Positions 1 to 8,370 of a stretch of DNA of 64,000 nt are shown here, piece by piece; position 1 is the first letter of the stretch; every line of letters begins with the position of its first letter. Source of the stretch: Micromonospora mirobrigensis. GTDB taxonomy: Bacteria; Actinomycetota; Actinomycetes; Mycobacteriales; Micromonosporaceae. The DNA is taken from assembly GCF_900091555.1 (NCBI RefSeq), contig NZ_FMCX01000002.1:372001-436000 (forward strand), read 5' to 3'. The notes beneath the pieces are model-generated. The model was not told the DNA's origin. It did not search any database and saw only the letters and a list, made by a program, of their open reading frames with translations. Made by a program: the position numbers and the translations under genes.

Positions 1-1214
1 GCGGCCTTGGTGCGGTCGTCCCACTGCACGGGGGTGAGGTTCTGCGCCTTGGCGATCTGCTCGGCGGAGATCTTCCGCGCCTCCGAGGTCGGGTCGCTCG
101 CACTGACCTGGGTGAAGTACGGGTCCTTGAGCGAGTCGGCGGTGGACGGCAGGATCGTCACGATCTTGGCGAAGGCGAGCTGGTTCTCCGCGTTGCTGAC
201 GAACTTGGCGAACTCCAGCGCGGTGGCCGGGTTCTTGCTCTTCTTGGGCACCAGCAGGCCCATCACGGACATGTTGGTGGTGCCGTCGGCGCTGGCGATC
301 TGCGGGGCGACGGCGGTGGCCTTGGCGACGGCGGGGGCGTTCTCGCCGATCACCTTGAGGAAGTTCGGCCCGGAGGGGAAGAGCGCGACCCGACCGGCGG
401 AGTACGCCTCGGTCTCCTTGGCGTGGTCCTGGGTCAGCCAGTCCGGCGCGATGGCCTTGCTGGTGTAGAGGTCGCGCACCTTCGTCACGTAGTCGACGGC
501 CTCGGGGGTGTTGAACGTCCACTTGCTGGCGTCGTCGTTGAGCAGCGGCACGCCCAGCTTGGCCAGGTTGGGCACGAAGCTGTTCTCCAGGGCCGGGTGC
601 CAGCCGTAGAACTGGCCCTTGCCGGCGGTGGAGAGCTGCCTGGCCTGCGCCAGCAGCTCGTCGACGGTCTTCGGCGGGGTGGTGGCGTCGAGGCCGGCCT
701 TGGCGTAGAGGTCCTTGTTGTACATGGTGACCTCGCTGGTGAGGTACCACGGCAGGCCGTACGAGCCGGCCTGGCCGGGGACCTTGAAGGCGTCCCAGGC
801 GCCCGGCACGTAGGTCGGCTTCACGTCGGCCGCGTTGGCCTCCATGTCGACGAAGACGCCCTGCTTCTCCAGCTTCTGGGCGAAGTTCGGGTTGAGGTTC
901 ACCACGTCCGGCAGGGTGCCCGCCTGGGCGTCGTTGGTGATCTTCTCCTGGGCGCCCTGGAACGGCAGGTCGATCCAGTTGACCTTGGTGCCGGGGTGCT
1001 TGGCCTCGAAGTCGCCGATCAGCTTGGTGATGTAGTCGTCGAAGGTCGGCTTGAGGGCCAGCGTGGCGAAGGTGATGTCACCCTTCACGTCGCCGCTGAT
1101 CTTGTCGCCGGAACCGCCGCCCGCGGCGGTGTCGTCACCGCTGGACAGGCCGCAGCCGCTGAGGAAGAGCGCGGCCGCCGTCGCGACGGCTGCGAAGGCG
1201 CGGGTACGCCTCAT
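1..1214 (-). CDS. Extracellular sugar-binding lipoprotein of an ABC importer (C-terminus outside window)
   Basis: This is a family 1 solute-binding protein that would capture an oligosaccharide outside the membrane and deliver it to an ABC importer. The ATG at 1212-1214 is preceded by GGAGGA. The product opens with MRRTRAFAAVATAAALFLSG and a lipobox (LSGC), so it should be a lipid-anchored lipoprotein. The mature part has typical features: a GTKVNWIDLPFQGAQEK segment, 'LPDVVNLNP', and 'YGLPWYLTSEVTMYNKDL'. About 404 codons are visible and the stop lies left of base 1; the permease genes are probably there too. A promoter and an operator-like word lie upstream and are shared with the divergent glycosidase gene. 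The substrate cannot be read from the sequence, but the neighbour suggests a glycan fragment. Confidence 0.9.
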   Translation of the reverse strand, partial: MRRTRAFAAVATAAALFLSGCGLSSGDDTAAGGGSGDKISGDVKGDITFATLALKPTFDDYITKLIGDFEAKHPGTKVNWIDLPFQGAQEKITNDAQAGTLPDVVNLNPNFAQKLEKQGVFVDMEANAADVKPTYVPGAWDAFKVPGQAGSYGLPWYLTSEVTMYNKDLYAKAGLDATTPPKTVDELLAQARQLSTAGKGQFYGWHPALENSFVPNLAKLGVPLLNDDASKWTFNTPEAVDYVTKVRDLYTSKAIAPDWLTQDHAKETEAYSAGRVALFPSGPNFLKVIGENAPAVAKATAVAPQIASADGTTNMSVMGLLVPKKSKNPATALEFAKFVSNAENQLAFAKIVTILPSTADSLKDPYFTQVSASDPTSEARKISAEQIAKAQNLTPVQWDDRTKA

Positions 1215-1242
1215 AGGGGTCCTCCATGCGTGGGGGAGTTAG

Positions 1243-1364
1243 GTGGTACGGACCAGTGCCGTGACTCTGGACCACGATCACCCTCCAGGTCAAGCCCCAG
1301 CAGCGAATTCACGCTGAGCGTCCCGTTTGACTACCGATCCGAGGTCTTGACTTGTCCGTACCAC
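1243..1364. promoter_or_regulatory. Pair of operator-like words shared by divergent genes
   Basis: GTGGTACGGAC at 1243-1253 recurs as its exact reverse complement GTCCGTACCAC at 1354-1364. Each copy sits beside one promoter, and the right copy lies between the -35 and -10 boxes of the glycosidase gene. The core TGGTACGGACCA is itself a partial dyad (TGGT/ACCA), like the sites of GntR or LacI family sugar repressors. Which regulator binds is not visible in this window. Confidence 0.55.
1264..1293 (-). promoter_or_regulatory. Promoter of the sugar-binding protein gene
   Basis: On the minus strand TTGACC (1293-1288) is followed after 18 bases by CAGAGT (1269-1264), a good actinobacterial housekeeping-type promoter. 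The operator-like word at 1243-1253 lies just downstream, near the expected transcription start, where a repressor would block initiation. Confidence 0.55.
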
Positions 1365-1376
1365 TCGGCACACGAT
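1347..1376 (+). promoter_or_regulatory. Leaderless promoter of the glycosidase gene
   Basis: TTGACT (1347-1352), 18 bases, then CACGAT (1371-1376), and seven bases later the ATG at 1384. This spacing implies a transcript that begins at or next to the start codon, and it is why 1384 is preferred over the upstream ATG at 1375. Confidence 0.5.
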
Positions 1377-1383
1377 GGCCCGC

Positions 1384-3798
1384 ATGCCATCCCCCACACC
1401 GCTGCGAAGGACCGCCGTGACCGGCGCGGCCGGAGCCGTCCTGCTCGGACTGCTCACCGCCCCGGCCGCCGCGCGGGCCACCGAACCCGCCACCACCACC
1501 GGCCAACCCACCGTGGTCACCGCCGACGGCGACACCGCGGTCATCGACGCCATCGACCCCTCGTCCCGGGCCGCCGGCATGCTCGCCCTGTTCACCCCCG
1601 ACGCCGGCGCCGAGACCCGGACCAACGCCTTCGGCGGCGAGGCCGTGCTGCGCGCCCTCGGCGGCGGCTCCTACCAGGTGCTCAGCGTCTGCACCGTCTT
1701 CGACGCCTGCGCCAAACCCGGCAACAACGCCATCCCGGCCGACGGCGCGGTGCTCTCGGCGTCCCCGCCGGAGACCGGCGGCACCGACGACCGGCGGTTC
1801 CTGCGCGACCAGCTGCGCGCCGGGGAGACCGTGCAGCTGCGCAACCTGCTGATCCGCCGGGCCACCAGCACCCTGTCCGCCACCGACCCGACCGCCGCCG
1901 ACAACCCCGACGGCGTCGACCCGGCCAAGGGGCAGTGCTTCCCCGGCTGTCGCGGGGCCGAGCAGCTGATCGCGTACACCCCGGCGGCCGGCCGGGAGAA
2001 GACCGGGACCAACGACTACGGCTTCGAGGTCACCGTCCGCGACGGGCGGGTCGTCGCCCGGCAGGGCGGCGACAGCGCGATCCCCGCCGACGGCTTCGTC
2101 CTCTCCGGGCACGGCACCCGCGGCTCCTGGCTCGACGGCAACGCCCCGCTGGGCGCGAAGGTCACCCTGGACGGGAACACCGTCACCGTCGACGTGGACG
2201 CGCAGAGCTACCTGCTCGGCGCGGAACGGGCCGTCGCCGCGGCCCGAGCCGCGAAGGGCGCCGCCGTCGCCTCCTGCCTCGACATCGACCCGGACGCCGT
2301 GGACGCCGCACTGGCCGACGCCGCCCGGCTGCTGGAGCAGGCCCGCGCCGCCGCCACCGACCAGCCGGAACGCGCCGCCGAACTGGCCCGCGACGCCACC
2401 CGCCGGGCCGACGTGGCCGGCTACCGGACCCGCGAGTCCCGCCCCGTCGAGGGCCGCGGCCTCTGGGTACGCCCGATCGAGACCAGCCCCGAACAGATCC
2501 GCGCCTCGCTGGACCGGATCGAGACCGCCGGGTTCAACATGGTCTTCCTGGAGACCGTCTGGGGCGGCTACACCATCTACCCCAGCGCGGTCGCCGAGCG
2601 GGCCGGCATCCCCGCCCAGCGCCCCGAGATGCGCGGCTTCGACCCGCTGAAGGTCTGGATCGACGAGGCGCACGCCCGCGGCATCGAGCTGCACGCCTGG
2701 ACGCACACCTTCTTCGTCGGCATCGAGTCCGGTGGCGGGCCGGTGCTGCGGGCCCACCCCGAGTGGGCCGCCGTCGAGCGGGAGGACGTCGGCAAGACCG
2801 GACCCCAGCCGTCCCGGATGGAGCCCGGCTACTTCTGGGTCGACGCCGCCATCCCCGCCGTGCGCCAGCACGTGCTCGCCACCTACGACGAGATCCTGCG
2901 CGGCTACGACGTCGACGGGCTGCACCTGGACTACATCCGCTACCCGGTCTCCCTGCCGTACGGCGCCGACTTCTCCTACTCCGCCTACAGCCGGCAGACC
3001 TTCGAAGCAGAGCACGGCGTCGACCCGTACACGCTGAACCCGGACTCGCCGCAGTGGCCGACCTGGAACGCCTGGCGGGAGAAGCAGATCACCACCTTCG
3101 TCGACCAGGTACGCCAGCTCCAGCGGCGGGTCGCCGCCGACCGGAAGCTGTCCGCGGCCGTCTTCGCCGACCCGACCGACGGGCTGGCCAAGAAGTTCCA
3201 GAACTGGGCCGCCTGGGTCGACGCCGGCACCCTGGACTTCCTCACCGGGATGTCCTTCGGCACCTCCGCCGGCTCGGTGGGGCACGACACCGCGGTGATG
3301 CGCGAGCGGGTCGGCGACGTGCCGCTCTACACCGCGACCTACGGACCGCTGCGCGGCTCCGCCCCGGACCTGATGCTCGACCAGGTGCAGGCGGTCAACG
3401 ACGCCGACTCCGACGGGGCGGCGCTGTTCGCGTACAACCAGCTCAACGCCCGCCAGCAGGAGGCGCTGCGGGAGGGCACCTTCCGTACCCGGTCGGTGGT
3501 CCCACACGCCGACCACCGCGCGGCGGCCCGGTCCGGGGCGGCGGCGCTGCGCGCCTCGCTGGAGCGGGCCACCGGCTGCGCCCCGGCGGACGTCACCGCC
3601 GAGGTCCGCGCCCGGCTGACCACCGCGCAGCGGCTGCTCGCCGACGGCCGGCCGGCGCCCGCCGTCGACGCGGCCGCCGCCCAGCTCGACAAGGCCGCCG
3701 CCGCGGCGGCCGGCTGGGGCGCCGCCGTACCCGCCGAGCTGACCCGGCGCACCGTCCGCGACCTGCGGATGTACGCCCGCTGGGCCGACCTGGCCTGA
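1384..3798 (+). CDS. Secreted GHL10-type (family 10-like) glycosyl hydrolase
   Basis: An exported protein of about 804 residues. The N-terminus has a signal peptide (basic LRR, then AVTGAAGAVLLGLLTAPAAA). Residues about 60-260 hold two similar beta-rich segments, each with a '(L/I)(F/Y)TP..G.E..TN.(F/Y)G' start and an 'IPADG..LS' end, suggesting an internal duplication. Residues about 355-680 form the GHL10 (DUF187-type) barrel: 'GLWVRPIETSPEQI', 'FNMVFLETVWGG', 'GIELHAWTHTFFVG' and 'VDGLHLDYIRYP', where the D-Y-I-R-Y element is typical of the family. The C-terminus is a helical tail. It is divergent from the sugar-binding lipoprotein and probably shares its repressor, so it likely trims an extracellular glycan that the transporter then imports. 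The exact substrate is unknown. Confidence 0.85.
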   Translation: MPSPTPLRRTAVTGAAGAVLLGLLTAPAAARATEPATTTGQPTVVTADGDTAVIDAIDPSSRAAGMLALFTPDAGAETRTNAFGGEAVLRALGGGSYQVLSVCTVFDACAKPGNNAIPADGAVLSASPPETGGTDDRRFLRDQLRAGETVQLRNLLIRRATSTLSATDPTAADNPDGVDPAKGQCFPGCRGAEQLIAYTPAAGREKTGTNDYGFEVTVRDGRVVARQGGDSAIPADGFVLSGHGTRGSWLDGNAPLGAKVTLDGNTVTVDVDAQSYLLGAERAVAAARAAKGAAVASCLDIDPDAVDAALADAARLLEQARAAATDQPERAAELARDATRRADVAGYRTRESRPVEGRGLWVRPIETSPEQIRASLDRIETAGFNMVFLETVWGGYTIYPSAVAERAGIPAQRPEMRGFDPLKVWIDEAHARGIELHAWTHTFFVGIESGGGPVLRAHPEWAAVEREDVGKTGPQPSRMEPGYFWVDAAIPAVRQHVLATYDEILRGYDVDGLHLDYIRYPVSLPYGADFSYSAYSRQTFEAEHGVDPYTLNPDSPQWPTWNAWREKQITTFVDQVRQLQRRVAADRKLSAAVFADPTDGLAKKFQNWAAWVDAGTLDFLTGMSFGTSAGSVGHDTAVMRERVGDVPLYTATYGPLRGSAPDLMLDQVQAVNDADSDGAALFAYNQLNARQQEALREGTFRTRSVVPHADHRAAARSGAAALRASLERATGCAPADVTAEVRARLTTAQRLLADGRPAPAVDAAAAQLDKAAAAAAGWGAAVPAELTRRTVRDLRMYARWADLA

Positions 3799-3799
3799 A

Positions 3800-3853
3800 A
3801 GCAGGGGCCCCTTCTTAACGCCTGGCGTATAGCAGGGGCCCCCTGTTAACACC
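3800..3853. repeat. Two direct copies of an 'AGCAGGGGCCCC' intergenic repeat
   Basis: AGCAGGGGCCCCTTCTTAAC (3800-3819) and AGCAGGGGCCCCCTGTTAAC (3831-3850) start 31 bases apart just after the glycosidase stop. Each contains the palindrome GGGGCCCC followed by an AT-rich TTAAC end. I recall similar words as dispersed in Micromonospora chromosomes, but this could not be checked here. Confidence 0.7.
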
Positions 3854-3857
3854 TGCT

Positions 3858-3896
3858 GTTGCGGGGCGACCCGGGCAACCCGGGCCGCCCCGCAAC
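3858..3896. terminator. Strong hairpin after the glycosidase gene
   Basis: GTTGCGGGGCG (3858-3868) pairs perfectly with CGCCCCGCAAC (3886-3896), giving an 11-bp stem. The loop carries two CCCGGG words that can pair with each other. There is no T-run, as is usual for high-GC actinomycete terminators. The rest of the gap up to 4026 shows no further clear signal. Confidence 0.6.
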
Positions 3897-4026
3897 ACGT
3901 CGACCGGACGCCGGCCAGGGCCCACCGACCCGGTCCGCCCGGGCCGCAGCGCCGGATCAACCCGGTGACGGCGTATGGTCGAGCCGGGCGACCGGCCCGA
4001 GGGTCCGAACCGGAGCGAGGTGGCGC

Positions 4027-4974
4027 GTGGAGTGGTTGCTGGCTCCGCCGACGGCCGCGGCAGCCAGCGCGCTGCGCGGCGAGGTGACCGCGTTCCTGCG
4101 CCGCCACGCCGACTCCCCGGACACCGTCGACGACGCCGCGCTGATCGTCTCCGAGCTGCTCGGCAACGCCGTGCAGCACGCCGGTGGCCCGGTCTGGGTG
4201 ACCCTCGACTGGTCGACGGACCGGCCCGAGCTGGTCGTGCACGACCTCGGCGCCACGGTCGACCTCGCCGACCTGCCCGCCGTGCCGGACACCGCCAGCA
4301 TCCGCGGCCGGGGGCTGTGGCTGGTCTCCCGACTCAGCCCCGAGCTCGACGTGGTGGCCAAGCGCGGCGACGGCAAGCGGATCCGCACCGTGTTGCCGGT
4401 GCGGCGGCGGGTGGAGCCCTCCTTCGACCCGCCCCGGCGCCAGGTGAATCCGCTGCCGGCGCTGGACGAGGCCGGCCCGGACGGGTTCGGCCGCGAGCCG
4501 TTCCTGCGGGCCCTGGTCGTCGAGCTGGCCCGGACGGCCGAGAACAGCCATGGACCGGCCTCCGCCGAGCAGATGGTGGCGCAGGTGGGCGCCACCGTCG
4601 GCGGCCAGATGGAGCAGGAGTACCGGCGGGCCCGGGAGGTGGCCGGCCGACTCACCCCCGGACAGCTCGCCGAGTGCTACCTGCGGCTCAAGTCGGCCAT
4701 CGACGGTGATTTCTACGTCATCTCCGTCGACGAGGACCGGATCGTGCTGGGCAACCGGCGATGTCCGTTCGGCGACACCGTCCGGCGGGCGCCGGCGCTG
4801 TGCCGGATGACGTCCAGCGTGTTCGGGGGCGTGGCCGCCCGCAACCACGGCGAGGCCGTCGTGCTGCTCGACGAGCGGATCGCCGTCGGCGACCCGGAGT
4901 GCCGGGTCACCGTGCTGCTCGGCCCGGCCGCTCGGGACAACCCCGGCGGCCACCACTACCGGGACGGCTCCTGA
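4027..4974 (+). CDS. Anti-sigma-like HATPase protein with C-terminal methanogen-output-like domain
   Basis: A cytosolic regulator of about 315 residues. The first 125 residues are a GHKL ATP-binding domain of the RsbW/SpoIIAB type, with an N-box 'ELLGNAVQHA' near residue 45, 'VVHDLG' near 75 and 'GRGLWLV' near 95. Residues 155-310 resemble the methanogen-output type ligand or sensor domain often fused to such ATPases in actinomycetes, with a conserved Cys-containing 'NRRCPFGD...CRMTSSVFGGVAA' region. GTG 4027 is chosen because the homology starts there (VEWLLAPP) and GGAGCGAGG lies upstream. It probably binds a sigma factor or anti-anti-sigma partner, but none is encoded next to it. Confidence 0.7.
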   Translation: MEWLLAPPTAAAASALRGEVTAFLRRHADSPDTVDDAALIVSELLGNAVQHAGGPVWVTLDWSTDRPELVVHDLGATVDLADLPAVPDTASIRGRGLWLVSRLSPELDVVAKRGDGKRIRTVLPVRRRVEPSFDPPRRQVNPLPALDEAGPDGFGREPFLRALVVELARTAENSHGPASAEQMVAQVGATVGGQMEQEYRRAREVAGRLTPGQLAECYLRLKSAIDGDFYVISVDEDRIVLGNRRCPFGDTVRRAPALCRMTSSVFGGVAARNHGEAVVLLDERIAVGDPECRVTVLLGPAARDNPGGHHYRDGS

Positions 4975-4992
4975 CCGTTCGCCGTCGCCGGG

Positions 4993-5328
4993 TCAGCGGG
5001 CCCGGCGCTCCGGGTGGGCCCGGTTCCAGGCCCGCATCCGCTCCGGGTAGCCGGTCCGGGCCGCCTCGTAGAGCGGCACCGCGTGCCGGTGGGCGAGCTT
5101 GGCCGCCACCCCGGGCGAGCCGGTACGCCGCCTGATCCACTCGCCGTCGTGGGCGATCGCCACCACGGTGGTGTCGGTGGCGGTGGTCTCCGGCTCCAGG
5201 TAGAACTCCACCCCGCGCCGGCTGGCCACGAAGTCGGCCAACGCGGCCAGGTCGTCCCGGTCGCCCTCCCGGTCCAGTTTGGTGGGGATCGTCCCGTCCG
5301 GGCGGGACCGCCGGTTGAACCAGCCCAT
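4993..5328 (-). CDS. Hypothetical 111-residue protein
   Basis: Small, soluble and charged, beginning MGWFNRRSRPDGTIP. It is chosen over longer upstream starts because GAGAGGAG lies seven bases before ATG 5326-5328. It has no signal peptide or membrane segment. A conserved-looking core reads 'GVEFYLEPETTATDTTVVAI...DGEWIRRRTGSP', followed by 'AVPLYEAARTGYPERM'. I do not recognise the family. It converges on the anti-sigma-like gene and diverges from the gene at 5464. Confidence 0.7.
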   Translation of the reverse strand: MGWFNRRSRPDGTIPTKLDREGDRDDLAALADFVASRRGVEFYLEPETTATDTTVVAIAHDGEWIRRRTGSPGVAAKLAHRHAVPLYEAARTGYPERMRAWNRAHPERRAR

Positions 5329-5463
5329 GTCGGCTCCTCTCGCTCGGCGCTCCCCCAGTGCAGCACCCGGGGCTGGCAGCCGGCTGCGAGCCGGATGGGA
5401 GATCCCTGCGACCCGCGGCAATATCGCGCGACACCGGCCGCCCGCCACCCCTACCCTGCCCCG

Positions 5464-6114
5464 GTGGATCCGATCGTCGCCGCCGCCCGGGACAACGCCG
5501 ACTGGTGCGCCGCGGTCTGCGCCGGGCACGGCCTGACCGGCGTCGTCGACGCCGACGCCTGGTCGGTGCCGCGCCGCTCCCCACCGCTCTACCCGGACGC
5601 CGTCACGCTCCGCCGGGGCGTGGATCCCGACGCGCTGCCGGCCCGGATCGACGCCGGTCCCGGCGCGTCGGTGAAGGACAGCTTCGCCGACCTCGACCTG
5701 CGCCGGTACGGCTTCCGGGTGCTCTTCGCCGCCGACTGGATCCACCGCCCGCCCGTCGACCCACCCGCCGGACCGGCGCTGACCCCGGTGACCACCACGG
5801 GGGCGCTGGCCCGCTGGGCGGCGGCACACGGCGGCGGCCCGGTGTTCCGGCCGGCGCTGCTCGCCGACCCCCGGGTCACCCTGCTCGCCCGGTACGCCCC
5901 CGACGGCGGGGTCACCGGCGGCGCCGTGCTCACCCGCGGGCCGCGGGTCACCGGGGTGTCGAACGTCTTCGGCGCCGACGTGTGGCCGGCGGTCTGCCGA
6001 TCCGCCCCGCCGGGCGTCGCGCTGGTCGGCTACGAGTCCGGCGACGACCTGGCCGCCGCCGCCCGGGCTGGCTTCTCCACCGTGGGGCCGCTGCGGATCT
6101 GGCTGCGCGACTGA
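5464..6114 (+). CDS. Hypothetical 216-residue protein with GNAT-like C-terminal half
   Basis: It begins with VDPIVAAARDNADWCAAVC at GTG 5464. TACCCT at 5452-5457 lies six bases before this codon, a leaderless arrangement. The second half has the strand-helix rhythm of an acyltransferase-like fold: 'ALARWAAAHGGG', then 'VTLLARYAPDGGVTGGAVLTRG', 'VTGVSNVFG' and 'LVGYESGDDLAAAARAGFSTVGPLRIWLRD'. The last stretch resembles the end of GNAT domains, but no acetyl-CoA loop is obvious. Function unknown; it may be a degenerate acetyltransferase. Confidence 0.7.
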   Translation: MDPIVAAARDNADWCAAVCAGHGLTGVVDADAWSVPRRSPPLYPDAVTLRRGVDPDALPARIDAGPGASVKDSFADLDLRRYGFRVLFAADWIHRPPVDPPAGPALTPVTTTGALARWAAAHGGGPVFRPALLADPRVTLLARYAPDGGVTGGAVLTRGPRVTGVSNVFGADVWPAVCRSAPPGVALVGYESGDDLAAAARAGFSTVGPLRIWLRD

Positions 6115-6160
6115 CCGCCCGCGCGCCGGGCGCACCCGTGACCGGCCGGGAACCGAGCGG

Positions 6161-7393
6161 TCAGCGCGCGCCGGCCGGGCGGCGGGTGACCGGGACCAGC
6201 AGCAGCGCGGGCAGCAGCAGGATCGGCACCAGCAGCAGGGCGCGCAGCGTACCGGTGCGGTCGCCGAGCAGGCCGAGCAGCGGCGGCCCGGCGAGGAAGG
6301 CGGTGTACGCGATCGCCGCCACCACACTGACCCGGGCCGGTGCCCGGTCCTCCTCGTCGGCGGCGGCGCTCATCCCGACCGGGAACCCCAGCGAGGCGCC
6401 CAGCCCCCACATGGCCACCCCGACCACGGCCAGCGCGCCGGAGCCGGCGAGCACCGTCAGGGCCGCGCCGGCCACGGCGAGCAGGATCGTCGCGAGCAGC
6501 ACCGGCACCCGGCCCCAGCGGTCCAGCGCCACGGTGCCGGCGGTGCGACCCACCGTCATGCCGACCACGAACACCCCGAACACCGCCGCGCCGGCGGCCT
6601 CGCTGAGCCCGTACCCGTCGATGAAGGCCACCGCGAGCCAGTCGTTGGCGCTCCCCTCGGTGAACGCCATGATCAGCACCAACACGCCGATGAGCAGCGT
6701 CCGCGGCTCCTTCCAGGCGGCCAGCGCGCCCCGCCGGCCGGTCGGCGCGCCGCCCGCGGTGGCCGGGGCCGACGGCGTGGCCGGCAGGAAGTGGCGGGCG
6801 CCGGCCAACGTCCCGGCCAGCACCGCCACGGCCAGCACCGCCAGGTGCACGCCGATCGGCACACCCCATCGGGCCGACCCGGCGCCCAGCCCGGCGCCGG
6901 CCACCGAGCCGAGGCTCCAGGCCGCGTGGAAGCGGGGCATCACGGTCCGCCCGAGTCGCCGCTCGACCGCCGCGCCCTCGACGTTCATCGCCACGTCGCA
7001 GGTGCCCGAGCCGTAGCCGATGGCGAACAGGGCCGCCGCCACCCCGGGCAGCGATCCGGCGGCCCCGGCGGCCAGCCCGGCGCCGGCCAGGCCCACGGCC
7101 AGCAGGGTCGTCGCGGCGCGCACCGTGCGGGCCGCGCCGAACCGCTGGGCGATCAGGCCGGCGGTGGGCAGGGCCAGCAGCGCGCCGCACGACATGGCCA
7201 GCAGCAGCAGGCCGAGCCGGCCCGGGTTGAGCGCCAGCGCCTCCCGTACCGCCGGGACGCGGGAGAACCAGGAGGCCACCGCGAGCCCGTTGAGCGCGAA
7301 GACGACGGCGACGCCGGTACGGGCGGCGCGGACCCGGCGGGCGTCCACCGGTTCGGCGCCGGCCGGGACGACCGGCGTGTCGGTGCTGCTCAC
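6161..7393 (-). CDS. MFS transporter
   Basis: About 410 residues with roughly 12 hydrophobic segments. It starts at GTG 7391-7393 (VSSTDTPVVPAGAEP) with AGGAGAGG upstream. The pattern 'AVVFALNGLAVASWFSRVPA' and 'GLLLLAMSCGALLALPTAG' near residues 30-75 matches the YbjJ/fucose-permease-like branch of the major facilitator family. A second-half loop contains 'EGSANDWLAVAFIDGYG', also typical of that branch. The substrate is unknown, with export or sugar uptake both possible. It is divergent from the esterase gene at 7624. Confidence 0.85.
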   Translation of the reverse strand: MSSTDTPVVPAGAEPVDARRVRAARTGVAVVFALNGLAVASWFSRVPAVREALALNPGRLGLLLLAMSCGALLALPTAGLIAQRFGAARTVRAATTLLAVGLAGAGLAAGAAGSLPGVAAALFAIGYGSGTCDVAMNVEGAAVERRLGRTVMPRFHAAWSLGSVAGAGLGAGSARWGVPIGVHLAVLAVAVLAGTLAGARHFLPATPSAPATAGGAPTGRRGALAAWKEPRTLLIGVLVLIMAFTEGSANDWLAVAFIDGYGLSEAAGAAVFGVFVVGMTVGRTAGTVALDRWGRVPVLLATILLAVAGAALTVLAGSGALAVVGVAMWGLGASLGFPVGMSAAADEEDRAPARVSVVAAIAYTAFLAGPPLLGLLGDRTGTLRALLLVPILLLPALLLVPVTRRPAGAR

Positions 7394-7623
7394 GGTTGGC
7401 GGTTCCTCTCCTGGGGCGGGCGGTCCGGTGGGGATCCCCGGGCGCCTGGGCACGATCCCATACCCCCGGGTGCCCCCGGCGCAACAGGGTTGCGGCGGGT
7501 GAGCTGCGCCAACCGGCGGGATCATGGGCGGTCGGCGCAGGTGGGGGCCGGGAGCGCCGGTTAACCCCGCCCACGCCGGGTAGACCGCTCCGGACGCCGC
7601 AGCGACCCGGAGGAGACAGCCAC

Positions 7624-8349
7624 GTGGCCGAGCCCGCGCCACCGCACCGGCAGCCGGAGGAGAACCCCCGGCACGGGCGGCTGACCGCCCGCCCGGCCCC
7701 ACCGGTGACCGCGGGCGGTTCCGGCCGGATGCCGCTGACGGGCCCGGACGGGGAGGCGCTGGGGCTGGCGTACGCGCCGGCCGGGGCGGGCGACCGGCCG
7801 CTGCGGCTGGTGCTGCTGCTGCACGGCGCCGGGGGCACCGCCGAGCAGGGCCTGGACCTGCTGCTGCCGCTGGCCGACCGGCACCGGCTGCTGCTGGTCG
7901 CGCCGCAGTCCGTGGCGAGCAGCTGGGACCTCGTCGTGGAGGGCTTCGGCCCGGACGTACGCCGGATCGACATGCTGCTGGCCGCCGCGTTCCAGGCCTG
8001 GCCGGTGGAGTGCGTGGTCGCCGGCGGCTTCTCCGACGGCGCGTCGTACGCGCTCAGCCTGGGCCTGACCAACGGTGACCTGTTCGCCGCGGTGCTGGCC
8101 TTCTCCCCCGGCTTCGCCGCGCCGATGGTGACCCACGGCCGGCCCCGGGTCCTCGTCTCGCACGGCACCGGTGACCAGGTGCTCCCCGTGGACGTGTGCA
8201 GCCGACGCCTGGTGCCCCGGCTCAACACCCTCGGCTACCAGGTCGACTACCACGAGTTCGACGGCGGGCACGAGGTGCCGACGGCGATCCGCCAGCACGC
8301 GGTGGAGTGGCTCTCCAGCGTCGCCGGCCGGCGCACCCGGCTGCGCTGA
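7624..8349 (+). CDS. Alpha/beta hydrolase of the PHB-depolymerase/phospholipase-esterase type
   Basis: About 241 residues, probably cytosolic. GTG 7624 has GGAGGA seven to eight bases upstream. The fold is recognisable from the oxyanion strand 'LVLLLHGAGGTAEQG' (near 60), the nucleophile elbow 'GGFSDGASYAL' (Ser near 140), an acid in 'VSHGTGDQVLPV' and the His in 'FDGGHEVP'. These make a complete Ser-Asp-His triad. The closest family is the short carboxylesterase/PHB-depolymerase group, and the natural ester is unknown. A proline-rich N-terminal 35 residues precede the domain. Confidence 0.85.
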   Translation: MAEPAPPHRQPEENPRHGRLTARPAPPVTAGGSGRMPLTGPDGEALGLAYAPAGAGDRPLRLVLLLHGAGGTAEQGLDLLLPLADRHRLLLVAPQSVASSWDLVVEGFGPDVRRIDMLLAAAFQAWPVECVVAGGFSDGASYALSLGLTNGDLFAAVLAFSPGFAAPMVTHGRPRVLVSHGTGDQVLPVDVCSRRLVPRLNTLGYQVDYHEFDGGHEVPTAIRQHAVEWLSSVAGRRTRLR

Positions 8350-8370
8350 ACCGGTCCCGGCCGCGCCGGG

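Noticed and set aside
1309..4956. 1215-codon open frame on the minus strand
   Set aside because: It lies antisense to two well-supported genes and is rich in Gly, Arg, Val and His, as expected from a shadow of GC-biased codons; no domain is recognisable.
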